This document shows positions 56,335 to 64,000 of a DNA stretch of 64,000 nucleotides, piece by piece. The stretch lies in contig WRPF01000006.1 of the NCBI GenBank assembly GCA_009773335.1, positions 1 through 64,000 of the forward strand. Direction: 5' to 3'. This DNA comes from Caulobacteraceae bacterium (lineage in GTDB: Bacteria > Pseudomonadota > Alphaproteobacteria > Caulobacterales > Aquidulcibacteraceae). The position numbers and the translations under genes are program-made. The notes beneath the pieces were generated by a model. It made no database searches and was not told the DNA's origin. It saw nothing but the letters and a program-made list of their open reading frames with translations. Positions within the stretch are counted from its first letter, which is position 1. Each line of letters begins with the position of its first letter.

Positions 56335-57450
56335 TCAGCCCACCTGTCCCCGATGGCGCAAGGCGTGATCGGCCAGCACGCACGCCAGCATCGCTTCCGC
56401 CACGGGCGCCGCGCGGATGCCCACGCACGGATCGTGGCGGCCTTTGGTGGACACTTCCGTGTCGCGGCCGTCGCTGGTGATGGTCTTGCGCGGTTTGAGG
56501 ATCGAGGAGGTGGGCTTCACGGCGAAGCGCGCGATGATATCCTGTCCCGTCGAGATGCCGCCGAGGATGCCGCCCGCGTTGTTGGAGTGGAAGACGGGCT
56601 TGCCGTCGGCGCCTGCGGTCATTTCATCGGCGTTGAGTTCGCCCGAGAGCATGGCCGCTGAAAAGCCCGCGCCTATCTCCACGCCCTTCACGGCGTTGAT
56701 GCTCATCAGCGCGGCCGCAATGTCGGCGTCGAGCTTGCCGTAGACCGGGGCGCCGAGGCCTGCGGGCAGGCCGCTCGCGATCACTTCCACCACCGCGCCG
56801 CGCGAGGAGCCCGCCTTGCGCGCGGCGTCGAGGTCGATCTCCCAGCGTGCGGCCGCGTCCGCGTCGGGGCACCAGAAGTCGTTGCGCTCGGTCTCGTCCC
56901 AGTCCCAGGCGCTGCGATCGATGGCGTCGGGCCCGATCTGGATGAGCGCGGCGCGGATCGTGACTGCCTCGCCGTAGAGGTGCGCGAGCACCTTGCGCGC
57001 GACGCCGCCCGCCGCCACCCGCGCCGCCGTCTCACGCGCCGAAGAGCGTCCGCCGCCGCGATAGTCGCGCACGCCGTACTTGGCGTCGTAGGTGAAGTCG
57101 GCGTGGCCGGGACGATAGGCGTCACGGATCTCGGAATAGTCCTTCGAGCGCTGGTCGACGTTCTCGATCAGCAGTGAGATCGGCGTGCCGGTGGTGACCG
57201 GGCCCCCAAATTTCTCGGCGGTCTGTTCGTCCTCGAACACGCCGGAGAGGATTTTCACCGCGTCCGGTTCCTGGCGCTGGGTGACGAAGCGGCTCGTGCC
57301 CGGCCGGCGGCGGTCGAGCCAGTGCTGGAGGTCTTCGGCCGTCAGGCGCACGCCGGGCGGACACCCGTCGACGACGCAACCGAGGGCCGGCCCGTGGCTT
57401 TCACCCCAGGTGGTGACGCGGAAAAGGTGACCAAAGGTATTGTGGGACAT
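56335..57450 (-). CDS. aroC: Chorismate synthase
   Basis: 371 residues, standard length. '[32 protein letters not shown]' (catalytic His), '[21 protein letters not shown]'-type FMN loop (as '[14 protein letters not shown]') and '[20 protein letters not shown]' are diagnostic. Converts EPSP to chorismate with reduced FMN. Divergent from pdxH, 50 bp between starts. Confidence 0.98.
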   Translation of the reverse strand: MSHNTFGHLFRVTTWGESHGPALGCVVDGCPPGVRLTAEDLQHWLDRRRPGTSRFVTQRQEPDAVKILSGVFEDEQTAEKFGGPVTTGTPISLLIENVDQRSKDYSEIRDAYRPGHADFTYDAKYGVRDYRGGGRSSARETAARVAAGGVARKVLAHLYGEAVTIRAALIQIGPDAIDRSAWDWDETERNDFWCPDADAAARWEIDLDAARKAGSSRGAVVEVIASGLPAGLGAPVYGKLDADIAAALMSINAVKGVEIGAGFSAAMLSGELNADEMTAGADGKPVFHSNNAGGILGGISTGQDIIARFAVKPTSSILKPRKTITSDGRDTEVSTKGRHDPCVGIRAAPVAEAMLACVLADHALRHRGQVG

Positions 57451-57500
57451 GGCGCCGCCATAGCTGGCCTATATGAAGAGAGAGTGCAAACGAGCGATCC

Positions 57501-58172
57501 ATGACACGCAACGACCTGATCCCGCCGTCGCCGTCCTCCGAGGAGTACGCGAAGTCAGGGCCCCCGCCAGATGACGCCCAGCTTTTCGCCACCGACGAGC
57601 CGCTGGCGCTCTTCACCGCCTGGTACAGGGAGGCCCGCGAGAAGGAGCCCAACGATTCCAACGCCATGGCGCTGGCCACGGCGGACGCCGACGGCTTTCC
57701 CGACGTGCGCATGGTGCTCCTGAAGGATTTCGACGCCCGCGGCTTCACCTTTTACTCCAACGCCGAGAGCGCGAAGGGCAGGCAGCTCGCCGCCAATCCT
57801 CAGGCCGCGCTCTGCTTCCACTGGAAGTCCCTGCGCCGGTCGGTGCGGATCCGGGGGGCCGTCTCCACCGTCGAGCCCGAGACCGCCGACGCTTATTTCG
57901 CCTCCCGCGACCGGGGCGCGCGGATCGGGGCGTGGGCGTCCGAGCAGTCGCGGCCGCTGGAAAGCCGTTTCGCGCTGGAAAAGCGCATCGCCGAGAACGC
58001 CGCGCGCTTCGGCCTCGGCGAGGTGCCGCGCCCGCCGCAGTGGATCGGCTGGCGCCTCGCGCCGCTGCGCATCGAGTTCTGGCGCGATCGCCCGTTCCGG
58101 CTGCATGACAGGCTGGCGTTCACGCGCCCCGCCGCCGACGCGCCGTGGGCGAAAGAACGCCTCTATCCCTGA
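57501..58172 (+). CDS. pdxH: Pyridoxamine 5'-phosphate oxidase
   Basis: 223 residues. '[54 protein letters not shown]' and '[30 protein letters not shown]' are the FMN- and PLP-binding signatures. Makes pyridoxal phosphate. The final 'WAKERLYP' is invariant. Upstream of it, aroC is divergent. Confidence 0.97.
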   Translation: MTRNDLIPPSPSSEEYAKSGPPPDDAQLFATDEPLALFTAWYREAREKEPNDSNAMALATADADGFPDVRMVLLKDFDARGFTFYSNAESAKGRQLAANPQAALCFHWKSLRRSVRIRGAVSTVEPETADAYFASRDRGARIGAWASEQSRPLESRFALEKRIAENAARFGLGEVPRPPQWIGWRLAPLRIEFWRDRPFRLHDRLAFTRPAADAPWAKERLYP

Positions 58173-58255
58173 GTCGTGACCCAAAATTGGCGATTTGTTA
58201 ACCGCGTCGCTGGAAGGCTCGATCACGGAATGATCCGCGAGGAGCTTCGAGTCGA

Positions 58256-58759
58256 ATGGGTGTGCGCAGGACGGTTCTGTCGGGTTTCGGACTTGTCGCG
58301 GTGATCGTCATGTCGACGCTGTTCACCCGCAATCCCACCCGCCACGGCGACCCCGCGCCCACGCTCACGCCGCGTGCGGCCCGCGCCGAGGATCTCGCCC
58401 GCGACGCCGTCGCGCCGGTCCGCCTTGCGCGCGTGTCCTCGCTCTGGGGCGATTACGCCGTTTCTTCGTGTCTGGTCGCGACGGTCTGGGCCGGCAACAC
58501 CACCGGCGCGTCCTTCTCGCCGACGCTGCGCCTGTCGATGAAATCGCCGCTGCGCGCGCCCGCCGCCGCCGCCCGCGCGACGACGTGGATCGCCCGCGAC
58601 AGGCTCGACCTCATCGCCGCCAACGATGCTGACGCCGGCGCGCGCGAGGTCAGCGTCGAACCCGGCGCGGAGCCCGTCGTGCGCATCTTCCGGGCCCGGA
58701 AGTTCAAGGCGAACCGCGTCCCGTTCCGGCTGGGCTCTGGCCTGCGCCTCGCGGCGTAG
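58256..58759 (+). CDS. Hypothetical membrane-anchored or secreted protein
   Basis: 167 residues from ATG 58256. One N-terminal hydrophobic segment ('TVLSGFGLVAVIVMSTLF') followed by an Ala/Arg-rich region with a single Cys; no domain recognised. Its upstream region has TTAACC (58198-58203), a possible CtrA half-site. The very basic C-terminus is unusual for a periplasmic protein. Coding potential is fair, function unknown. Confidence 0.5.
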   Translation: MGVRRTVLSGFGLVAVIVMSTLFTRNPTRHGDPAPTLTPRAARAEDLARDAVAPVRLARVSSLWGDYAVSSCLVATVWAGNTTGASFSPTLRLSMKSPLRAPAAAARATTWIARDRLDLIAANDADAGAREVSVEPGAEPVVRIFRARKFKANRVPFRLGSGLRLAA

Positions 58760-58868
58760 GCGCCCGCCTGCCGTTTCCCCATTGGGGGAAATTGCCGCCT
58801 CCGTTCCTTGCATCTAAGGTCCCGTCCAACGCGTACGCGCGATTGAACAAGACGACGGGAGAAGACGC

Positions 58869-60515
58869 ATGCAGGGGTTGATGCAGGACTGGCCGATGAC
58901 GCTCGACCGCGTGCTGACGCATGCGAGGGCGACGTCACCCGCCCGCGAGATCGTCACCCGCTCCGTCGAGGGGCCGGTGGTGCGCACCACCTACGACCAG
59001 ATGTGGACCCGCGCGCGCCAGGTCAGCCGCGCGCTGCTGGAAGGGGGCGTCGAACTCGGCGACCGGATCGCCACGCTCGCGTGGAACTCCGCGCGGCACA
59101 TGGAGGTCTGGTACGGCGCGATGGGCATCGGCGCAGTGCTGCACACGGTCAATCCGCGGCTTCTCCCGGAGCAGATCGCCTGGATCATCAATCACGCCGG
59201 CGACCGGATGCTCGCCTTCGACATCACCTTCCTGCCGATCGTGGAGAAGATCGCGCCGCTGCTGGAGACGGTGACGTTCTACGTCATCCTCACCGACGAC
59301 GCGCACATGCCGCAGACGGCGCTGAAGAACGTGATGAGCTACGAGACGTGGATCGCCGGCCGCTCGACGGACGTGACGTGGGGCGGCTTTGACGAGAACA
59401 CGGCGGCCGGGCTCTGCTACACGTCGGGCACGACCGGGAATCCAAAAGGCGTGCTCTACTCGCACCGCTCCAACATGCTGCACGCGTTCGCGGCCAGCAT
59501 GGGCGATGCGTTCGGCCTGCGCGCGAAGGACGTGGTGCTGCCGGTGGTGCCGATGTTCCACGCCAACGCGTGGGCGATCACGTTCATGGCGCCGATGGCG
59601 GGTTGCAAGCTGGTGATGCCGGGCGCGAAGCTCGACGGGCAGTCGATCTACGAACTGCTGGAAACGGAAAAGGTGACGTTCACCGCCGCCGTGCCGACCG
59701 TGTGGCTGATGCTCCTGCAGCACATGCGCGACAACAACCTGAAACTCTCCACGCTGAAGCGCGTGGTCATCGGCGGCTCGGCGGTGCCGGAAGCCATCCT
59801 GCGCGCGTTCGAGGAAGACTACGGCGTGGAGGTCATCCACGCGTGGGGCATGACGGAAATGAGCCCGATGGGCACGCTGTGCACGATGGGGCCGACGGAA
59901 GAGGCGCTCCCGCATGAAGATCGCATCAAGCTGAAGCTGAAGCAGGGCAAGACGCCGTATACGGTGGAAATGAAGATCGTCGACGACGCCGGCAAGGACA
60001 TGCCGCGTGATGGCAAGGCGTTCGGGCGTCTGCTGGTGCGCGGGCCGTCGGTGGCGAAGGCGTACTACAAGAACGACGGCGCGAAAAATCCCGACGGCAC
60101 GGTGACCGACGCCGACGGCTGGTTCGACACCGGCGACGTCGCCACCATCGATCCGCTGGGCTTCATGACCATCACCGACCGCGCGAAGGACGTGATCAAG
60201 TCCGGCGGCGAATGGATCAGCTCCATCGACATCGAGAACATCGCCGTGGGCGCGCCGGGCGTGGCGAACGCCGCTGTCATCGGCGTCTACCACCCGAAAT
60301 GGGATGAGCGCCCGCTGCTGATCATCCAGAAGAAGCCGGGCGAGGAGCCGACGAAGGACGCGGTGCTGAAATTCCTCGAAGGCAAGATCGCCAAGTGGTG
60401 GACGCCCGATGATGTGGCCTTCGTCGATGCGATCCCGCTCGGCGCGACGGGCAAGATCAACAAGATGGCGCTGCGCGAGACGTTCAAGGATTACACGCTG
60501 CCCACGGCGGGGTGA
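58869..60515 (+). CDS. Long-chain fatty-acid--CoA ligase
   Basis: 548 residues of the ANL superfamily: '[22 protein letters not shown]' (adenylate loop), '[18 protein letters not shown]', '[43 protein letters not shown]' (hinge) and terminal Lys in '[13 protein letters not shown]'. Close in layout to AlkK-type medium/long-chain acyl-CoA synthetases. Activates fatty acids for beta-oxidation. Second such ligase in the window. Confidence 0.92.
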   Translation: MQGLMQDWPMTLDRVLTHARATSPAREIVTRSVEGPVVRTTYDQMWTRARQVSRALLEGGVELGDRIATLAWNSARHMEVWYGAMGIGAVLHTVNPRLLPEQIAWIINHAGDRMLAFDITFLPIVEKIAPLLETVTFYVILTDDAHMPQTALKNVMSYETWIAGRSTDVTWGGFDENTAAGLCYTSGTTGNPKGVLYSHRSNMLHAFAASMGDAFGLRAKDVVLPVVPMFHANAWAITFMAPMAGCKLVMPGAKLDGQSIYELLETEKVTFTAAVPTVWLMLLQHMRDNNLKLSTLKRVVIGGSAVPEAILRAFEEDYGVEVIHAWGMTEMSPMGTLCTMGPTEEALPHEDRIKLKLKQGKTPYTVEMKIVDDAGKDMPRDGKAFGRLLVRGPSVAKAYYKNDGAKNPDGTVTDADGWFDTGDVATIDPLGFMTITDRAKDVIKSGGEWISSIDIENIAVGAPGVANAAVIGVYHPKWDERPLLIIQKKPGEEPTKDAVLKFLEGKIAKWWTPDDVAFVDAIPLGATGKINKMALRETFKDYTLPTAG

Positions 60516-60546
60516 GGGGGGGGCTCTGGCCCGTTCTTGCCGTACC

Positions 60547-61155
60547 TCACCTACCAGAATAGTCGCTGACAAGTTCGGCCAATGGCTGAGTTCCGTTCCA
60601 CAACAGTGCATGCCAACCTGCGGCTCTGGCACCATCTACATTGCGTTGAGCGTCATCGACCAACATTAACTCGCCTGGCCTGTAACCCGTTCGCGCGCAA
60701 ACTGCTTGGAAGAAGTCTACTTCTGGCTTCGTGCTGCCATAATCTGCGGAATAGTGAATGGCGTCGAATAGTTCTTTTAACGCCATTGTCTCCCACAAAT
60801 AGGATGCACGCCGATGCTCCTGCACAGTGCAGAGATGCAGAGGAATTCCGTTTGCTCGCAAATCGGACAGTTCGGAAATCAGCGTCTGATCGAGCGTGCT
60901 GTCGCGTTCAAACCAATAGCGCAGGAGCGTCTCGACGCCGAGCTGCGGCAAGACATCCGTCAGGATCGGTGTGAGTGCATCGACGATTTCTAATCTGCCG
61001 CGGAAGATGTCGTCCCAATGAGGCTTGAAGAACCGCTCTTGAAGGCTCTCTTTGCTGAGCCCGAGGTCTGTCTCCATCGAACTCGCCCAGCCTCCAGGTA
61101 AAGGGCGCACGATGACACCGTCCACGTCCACCATTAGGCATTTGTAGCTCAGCAC
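60547..61155 (-). CDS. HAD-family hydrolase, low-GC gene
   Basis: 202 residues from GTG 61155 (AGGT five nt upstream). HAD motif I is 'LMVDVDGVI' (Asp nucleophile, DxDG type), motif II in 'LHLCTVQEH', motif III/IV 'STKPEVDFFQAV' and 'LMLVDDAQRNVDGARAAGW'. Phosphatase-like, substrate unknown. Codon use and the following 150 bp are clearly poorer in GC than the surroundings, a sign of transfer. Confidence 0.88.
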   Translation of the reverse strand: MLSYKCLMVDVDGVIVRPLPGGWASSMETDLGLSKESLQERFFKPHWDDIFRGRLEIVDALTPILTDVLPQLGVETLLRYWFERDSTLDQTLISELSDLRANGIPLHLCTVQEHRRASYLWETMALKELFDAIHYSADYGSTKPEVDFFQAVCARTGYRPGELMLVDDAQRNVDGARAAGWHALLWNGTQPLAELVSDYSGR

Positions 61156-61310
61156 TTGCGACCTCGCGCCTCAAAGCAAGCCGAACGTCTGTAGTGCCAG
61201 CCTCGACCCGGACATTCCAGCATTCGTTGGCGCTTGTGAACGGCAATCTTCGGCGAAATGCTGACTCTCACTCCATCTGCCAAATGATGTCGGATAGCTA
61301 AGCGCAGACG

Positions 61311-61501
61311 CTCTCCCTCCCCTCCATGGGGAGGGTGGCCGGAGCGGAGCGAAGGACGGGTGGGGCGCGCGCGGGATGATGGGGGGATGCGCGCGGACGG
61401 CGCCGGGCGGTCATCGCCTCATGAATCTTGCTTTCAGGATCGAGCCCGCGCCCCACCCGTCGCGCTGCGCGCGACACCCTCCCCATTGAGGGGAGGGAGA
61501 G
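61311..61501. repeat. Paired GC-rich hairpin repeat, locus c
   Basis: CCCTCCCC-TCCAT-GGGGAGGG (61315-61335) and CCCTCCCC-ATTGA-GGGGAGGG (61477-61497), plus outer CTCTCCCTCCCC/GGGGAGGGAGAG and an inner 15-bp GACGGGTGGGGCGCG inverted repeat (61355-61369 with 61447-61461). Fills much of the 508-bp gap 61156-61663, which otherwise holds only low-GC unassigned sequence. Confidence 0.78.
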
Positions 61502-61663
61502 ACGAACTCTTCTGAAAATGCGGGGATAGATTCATCCCATCACCGCACCTTTCGCCGCTCCAGCCCATGCGCGCCAACAAACGCATGTGAATCTATCCGA
61601 CCGGAAGAGCGCCCGTGGGACAATCGATCCGTTTTCCACAGACGGAGCCAACGGACAGACCCC

Positions 61664-62164
61664 ATGCAGATCCTCAACCCCCTCCACCATCACAGAGCGA
61701 GCATCGAAGCCTTCGCCCAGAGTCTGAAGCTCTGGCTGCTCGAACTCGCCCTTTGGCTGGTGGCGTTGACGGAGAGCAGGACGGGACGAATTCAGCTTCA
61801 ACATCTGATCATCGAGGCGCGGCAGGACATACGTGTTCTGATCGCGCTGAAAATGGGATTGCGGTTGCGTATCCATACCGGGCGTCGTCTTGCGAGCGGG
61901 CATGGATACAGGTCTGCGCCGCCGGGTTTTGCGGTGCAGACGCGCACTGGCAGACGTTTGCGCCTGTTCACGCGCAGTATCGCCTTGAAAAATCTCCGCG
62001 ACATGCAACGTGCGCTGACCGATCTCGATGGCGTGGTGACGCGCGCTCTGGCGCGGTTGCCGGTTCGCATCACGCGGACGTCGATCGTGATGGTTGTGGC
62101 GGTGACTGATCAGCTCGGCGTCACCGCACTCGCACCTGCTACTGAAGGCGCGGACACATCATGA
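61664..62164 (+). CDS. Uncharacterised basic small protein, copy 2 (intact)
   Basis: 166 residues from ATG 61664. N-terminus 'MQILNPLHHHRASIEAFAQS', hydrophobic 'LKLWLLELALWLVAL', then basic 'GRIQLQHLIIEARQDIRVLIALKMGLRLRIHTGRRLASGHG' and 'TRTGRRLRLFTRSIALKNLRDMQRAL', ending 'GADTS'. Roughly 80% identical to copy 1. No ribosome-binding site is obvious, but the upstream region keeps 'AATCTATCCGACCGGA' and a hairpin shared with copy 1. The family is not one I recognise. It is followed at 11 nt by a palindrome. Confidence 0.65.
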   Translation: MQILNPLHHHRASIEAFAQSLKLWLLELALWLVALTESRTGRIQLQHLIIEARQDIRVLIALKMGLRLRIHTGRRLASGHGYRSAPPGFAVQTRTGRRLRLFTRSIALKNLRDMQRALTDLDGVVTRALARLPVRITRTSIVMVVAVTDQLGVTALAPATEGADTS

Positions 62165-62174
62165 CTGCGGAAAC

Positions 62175-62276
62175 AGGACCGCGCACCTCCCGGTGCGCAT
62201 CTCAGTATTCAAACCACGCGAGATTCCCCGGAGTCTGGCTTCGCGGGCGTATGCGCACCGGGAGGTGCGCGGTCCT
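62175..62276. repeat. Long palindromic element, copy 2
   Basis: Perfect 26-bp inverted repeat (62175-62200 with 62251-62276; arm begins AGGACCGCGCACC), 50-nt centre sharing a 19-nt core with copy 1. Each arm alone folds as GCGCACC-TCCC-GGTGCGC. The arm sequence differs from copy 1 over 14 contiguous positions. Confidence 0.92.
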
Positions 62277-62501
62277 ACTCGCCGACATCGCGCGAACAAA
62301 ACCTGTCGACGCCACAACACGCTTCTGCTACGCACCCGTCGTCGTCGCGCTTCTGTGGCGGCGAAACGAGGCAATAAATGTCGACCAAAATGTATCAACG
62401 CACCGCTTGCGGTCTGCCATCACGGCAGGTCGGCGCGCGCGCGCGTGGAGGAACGGTCGGCTAGACGCTTCGCATTTCGAAGGTCGGCCGGATTGGCCGT
62501 C

Positions 62502-62535
62502 ACCCTCCCGGGCAAATGCTCGCGGAGGGTTTTTT
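62502..62535 (+). terminator. Strong intrinsic terminator upstream of rtcB
   Basis: ACCCTCC (62502-62508) pairs with GGAGGGT (62524-62530), inner 5-bp stem, T6 tail, ending 24 nt before the rtcB start. There is no coding gene to terminate, so it ends a leader or a small RNA. Upstream hairpins CTGCC/GGCAG, CTTCG/CGAAG and CGGCC/GGCCG (62430-62500) suggest a structured transcript, with an AT-richer promoter-like stretch at 62358-62395. Confidence 0.72.
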
Positions 62536-62558
62536 AATTTGGGGTTCAGAGTGATGTT

Positions 62559-63779
62559 ATGAGTTACGAAGTGATCCGCGCGCACGGACGCGAGGTGAAG
62601 GCCTGGATTTCCGGCGTGCCGATCGAGCACGCAGCGATCGAGCAGCTGCGCAACACCGCAGCCCTCGACATCGTCTGGCCGCACGTGGCCGTGATGCCTG
62701 ATGTGCATTTCGGTCGTGGCGCCACCGTGGGCTCCGTCATTCCGACCAAGGGCGCGATCATTCCCGCCGCCGTCGGCGTCGACATCGGCTGCGGGATGAT
62801 GGCGCAGGAAACCTCGCTCACCGCCAAGGATTTGCCCGATACGCTTGCGCCGCTGCGCTCGGAACTCGAACGGAAAATTCCGGTCGGCAACGGGCCGGGC
62901 GGGGACTGGAAGAGCGAACGGCGTCCGGGCCGTGCGGAGCAACGTCTGCGCGCGGCCGGCAAGAGCGGCGCGCTCGCCGACCGTCTCGACCGCATCCTCG
63001 CGAAGCACCCGAAGATCCGCGGCGACAAGCTCGCGAACCAGATGGGCACGCTCGGCGGCGGCAACCACTTCGTCGAGATCTGTCTCGACGAACGCGATGT
63101 CGTGTGGGTGATGCTGCACTCAGGCTCACGCGGCACCGGCAACATGATGGGCAACTACTTCATCGAGCGGGCGCGTGAGTCCGTCCTGAAGAAGGGGGTC
63201 AGCCTGCCGGATCGCGATCTCGCCTACTTCGTGGAAGGCGAGGACGGCGACTTCGCCGATTACGTCGAAGCGGTGATGTGGGCGCAGGACTACGCGCGCG
63301 CCAACCGCGAGACGATGATGGCGTCGGCGCTCGAGGCGATGCACGGCGTCCTGCCGGCGTTCAAGCTCGGCAAGACGGCGGTGAACTGTCACCACAACTA
63401 CGTCGAGCCGGAGGAGCACTTCGGCGAGCGTGTGTGGGTGACGCGCAAGGGCGCGGTGCGGGCCCGCGTCGGCGATCTCGGGATCATTCCGGGGTCGATG
63501 GGCGCGAAGTCGTTCATCGTTCGGGGCCTCGGCAATGTGGATGCGCTCTGCTCGTGCTCGCACGGCGCGGGGCGGGCCATGTCGCGCAGCGAGGCCAAGC
63601 GCCGCTTCACCGTCGAGGATCACCTCGCGGCGACGCAAGGCGTGGAGTGCCGCAAGGACGTGGGCGTGCTCGACGAGACGCCGATGGCCTACAAGGACAT
63701 CGACGCCGTCATGGCCGCGCAGGCGGACCTTGTGTCCATCGTGCACACGCTGAAGCAGGTGGTGTGCGTGAAGGGGTGA
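62559..63779 (+). CDS. rtcB: RNA ligase RtcB
   Basis: 406 residues. Metal ligands Cys78 ('GVDIGCGMMA'), His in 'GTLGGGNHFVEI' and 'NCHHNYVE'; guanylated His335 in 'CSCSHGAGRAMSR'. 'MPDVHFGRGATVGSVIPT' and 'GSMGAKSFIVRG' are further signatures. Joins 2',3'-cyclic-phosphate and 5'-OH RNA ends, repairing cleaved tRNA or rRNA. No RtcA or archease is nearby. Shorter than E. coli RtcB and without the usual RtcR regulator, so a different control is likely. Confidence 0.95.
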   Translation: MSYEVIRAHGREVKAWISGVPIEHAAIEQLRNTAALDIVWPHVAVMPDVHFGRGATVGSVIPTKGAIIPAAVGVDIGCGMMAQETSLTAKDLPDTLAPLRSELERKIPVGNGPGGDWKSERRPGRAEQRLRAAGKSGALADRLDRILAKHPKIRGDKLANQMGTLGGGNHFVEICLDERDVVWVMLHSGSRGTGNMMGNYFIERARESVLKKGVSLPDRDLAYFVEGEDGDFADYVEAVMWAQDYARANRETMMASALEAMHGVLPAFKLGKTAVNCHHNYVEPEEHFGERVWVTRKGAVRARVGDLGIIPGSMGAKSFIVRGLGNVDALCSCSHGAGRAMSRSEAKRRFTVEDHLAATQGVECRKDVGVLDETPMAYKDIDAVMAAQADLVSIVHTLKQVVCVKG

Positions 63780-63800
63780 GGCGTGTTCGGCACAGCCGAC

Positions 63801-63823
63801 GCAACGGTCCAGTGGACCGTTGC
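63801..63823. repeat. 23-bp palindrome after rtcB
   Basis: GCAACGGTCCA-G-TGGACCGTTGC, perfect 11-bp arms, with outer GTTCGGC/GCCGAAC (63785 and about 63828) extending the symmetry. Possible dispersed palindromic unit or operator. Confidence 0.6.
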
Positions 63824-63875
63824 GAACGCCGAACGCCCTGAGCGCAAGCGAAGGGCCGGAAAGGCGGCGAACGAT

Positions 63876-63907
63876 GACCCGGCTCGCCTCAACGGGTGAG
63901 CCGGGTC
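63876..63907 (+). terminator. Hairpin after rtcB
   Basis: GACCCGGCTC/GAGCCGGGTC, perfect 10-bp stem, 12-nt loop, no T-run. Confidence 0.5.
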
Positions 63908-63968
63908 GCATCGTATCTGTCCGCGTGGTAACGACGCTGCGGGCAGTTTTGAGCAAGAGGGGGCCGCC

Positions 63969-64000
63969 ATGGCCGGAGTTCGTGGTTTCTGGGTGCGCGC
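63969..64000 (+). CDS. Start of a further gene (cut by window edge)
   Basis: ATG 63969 after AGGGGG at five nt; ten codons visible ('MAGVRGFWVR'). Nothing can be said of its product. Confidence 0.3.
   Translation, partial: MAGVRGFWVR

Noticed and set aside
62161..62562. Plus-strand frame spanning the palindrome to rtcB
   Set aside because: Begins inside the palindromic element and runs through the intrinsic terminator; the product is repeat-derived.

Overview
The window is a 64 kb, GC-rich (by eye mid-to-high 60s % GC) chromosomal segment of an alphaproteobacterium. Gene content points to Caulobacterales (Caulobacteraceae/Hyphomonadaceae): a fliQ-fliR-flhB-cckA cluster, CtrA-type TTAA-N7-TTAAC sites, a CC0125/CC1285-type lipoprotein, a BBP2-type outer-membrane barrel, a DUF2842 protein and an alphaproteobacterial LexA-type GAAC-N7-GAAC site. 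There is no rRNA operon, CRISPR array, prophage or transposase. I see one tRNA, Leu(GAG).

Layout. 1-8.5 kb: end of a TolC-type efflux gene, a UbiA-like prenyltransferase, ubiX, an outer-membrane barrel with CtrA boxes upstream, two MFS transporters, a PilZ protein, a MarR regulator and an amidohydrolase. 8.7-15.1 kb: a TPR-sulfotransferase, DUF2842, heme A synthase, rplM-rpsI, then two parDE toxin-antitoxin modules directly in front of argC, the first followed by a stray copy of the argC 5' end. 15.1-20.9 kb: a duplicated small-protein block with a long palindrome, tRNA-Leu, mgtE, a membrane-anchored GH24 muramidase, isovaleryl-CoA dehydrogenase and a low-GC unknown gene. 20.9-22.8 kb: an accessory pocket bounded by imperfect direct repeats. 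It holds a 59-aa gene, a deoxyribosyltransferase/TIR-like gene, a LexA-box-driven small membrane protein, and a candidate small RNA with a 15-nt complement to the 16S rRNA 3' end. 22.8-30.5 kb: a DUF885 peptidase-like lipoprotein, then fliQ-fliR-flhB-cckA and a single-domain response regulator, linking flagellar export to the CckA-CtrA cell-cycle phosphorelay.

30.5-46 kb: mostly central and lipid metabolism (methylcrotonyl-CoA carboxylase beta subunit, patatin phospholipase with cyclic-nucleotide-binding domain, PhzF isomerase, acyl-CoA ligase, enoyl-CoA hydratase, TauD dioxygenase, amidase) plus envelope lipoproteins and TlyA. 46-58.2 kb: a four-nucleotide-overlap operon of an RNA m5U methyltransferase, a YcgN-type protein and a SAM methyltransferase, then an M20 peptidase, a P-type ATPase, an AraC regulator with two membrane proteins, aroC and pdxH. 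58.2-64 kb: a second acyl-CoA ligase, a low-GC HAD hydrolase, the second copy of the small-protein/palindrome block, and rtcB behind a strong intrinsic terminator.

The most unusual material is non-coding or very small: two palindromes with unrelated but perfectly self-complementary arms around a conserved loop, each exactly 11 nt after a copy of the same unknown gene; the parDE/argC rearrangement; and the 20.9-22.8 kb pocket.
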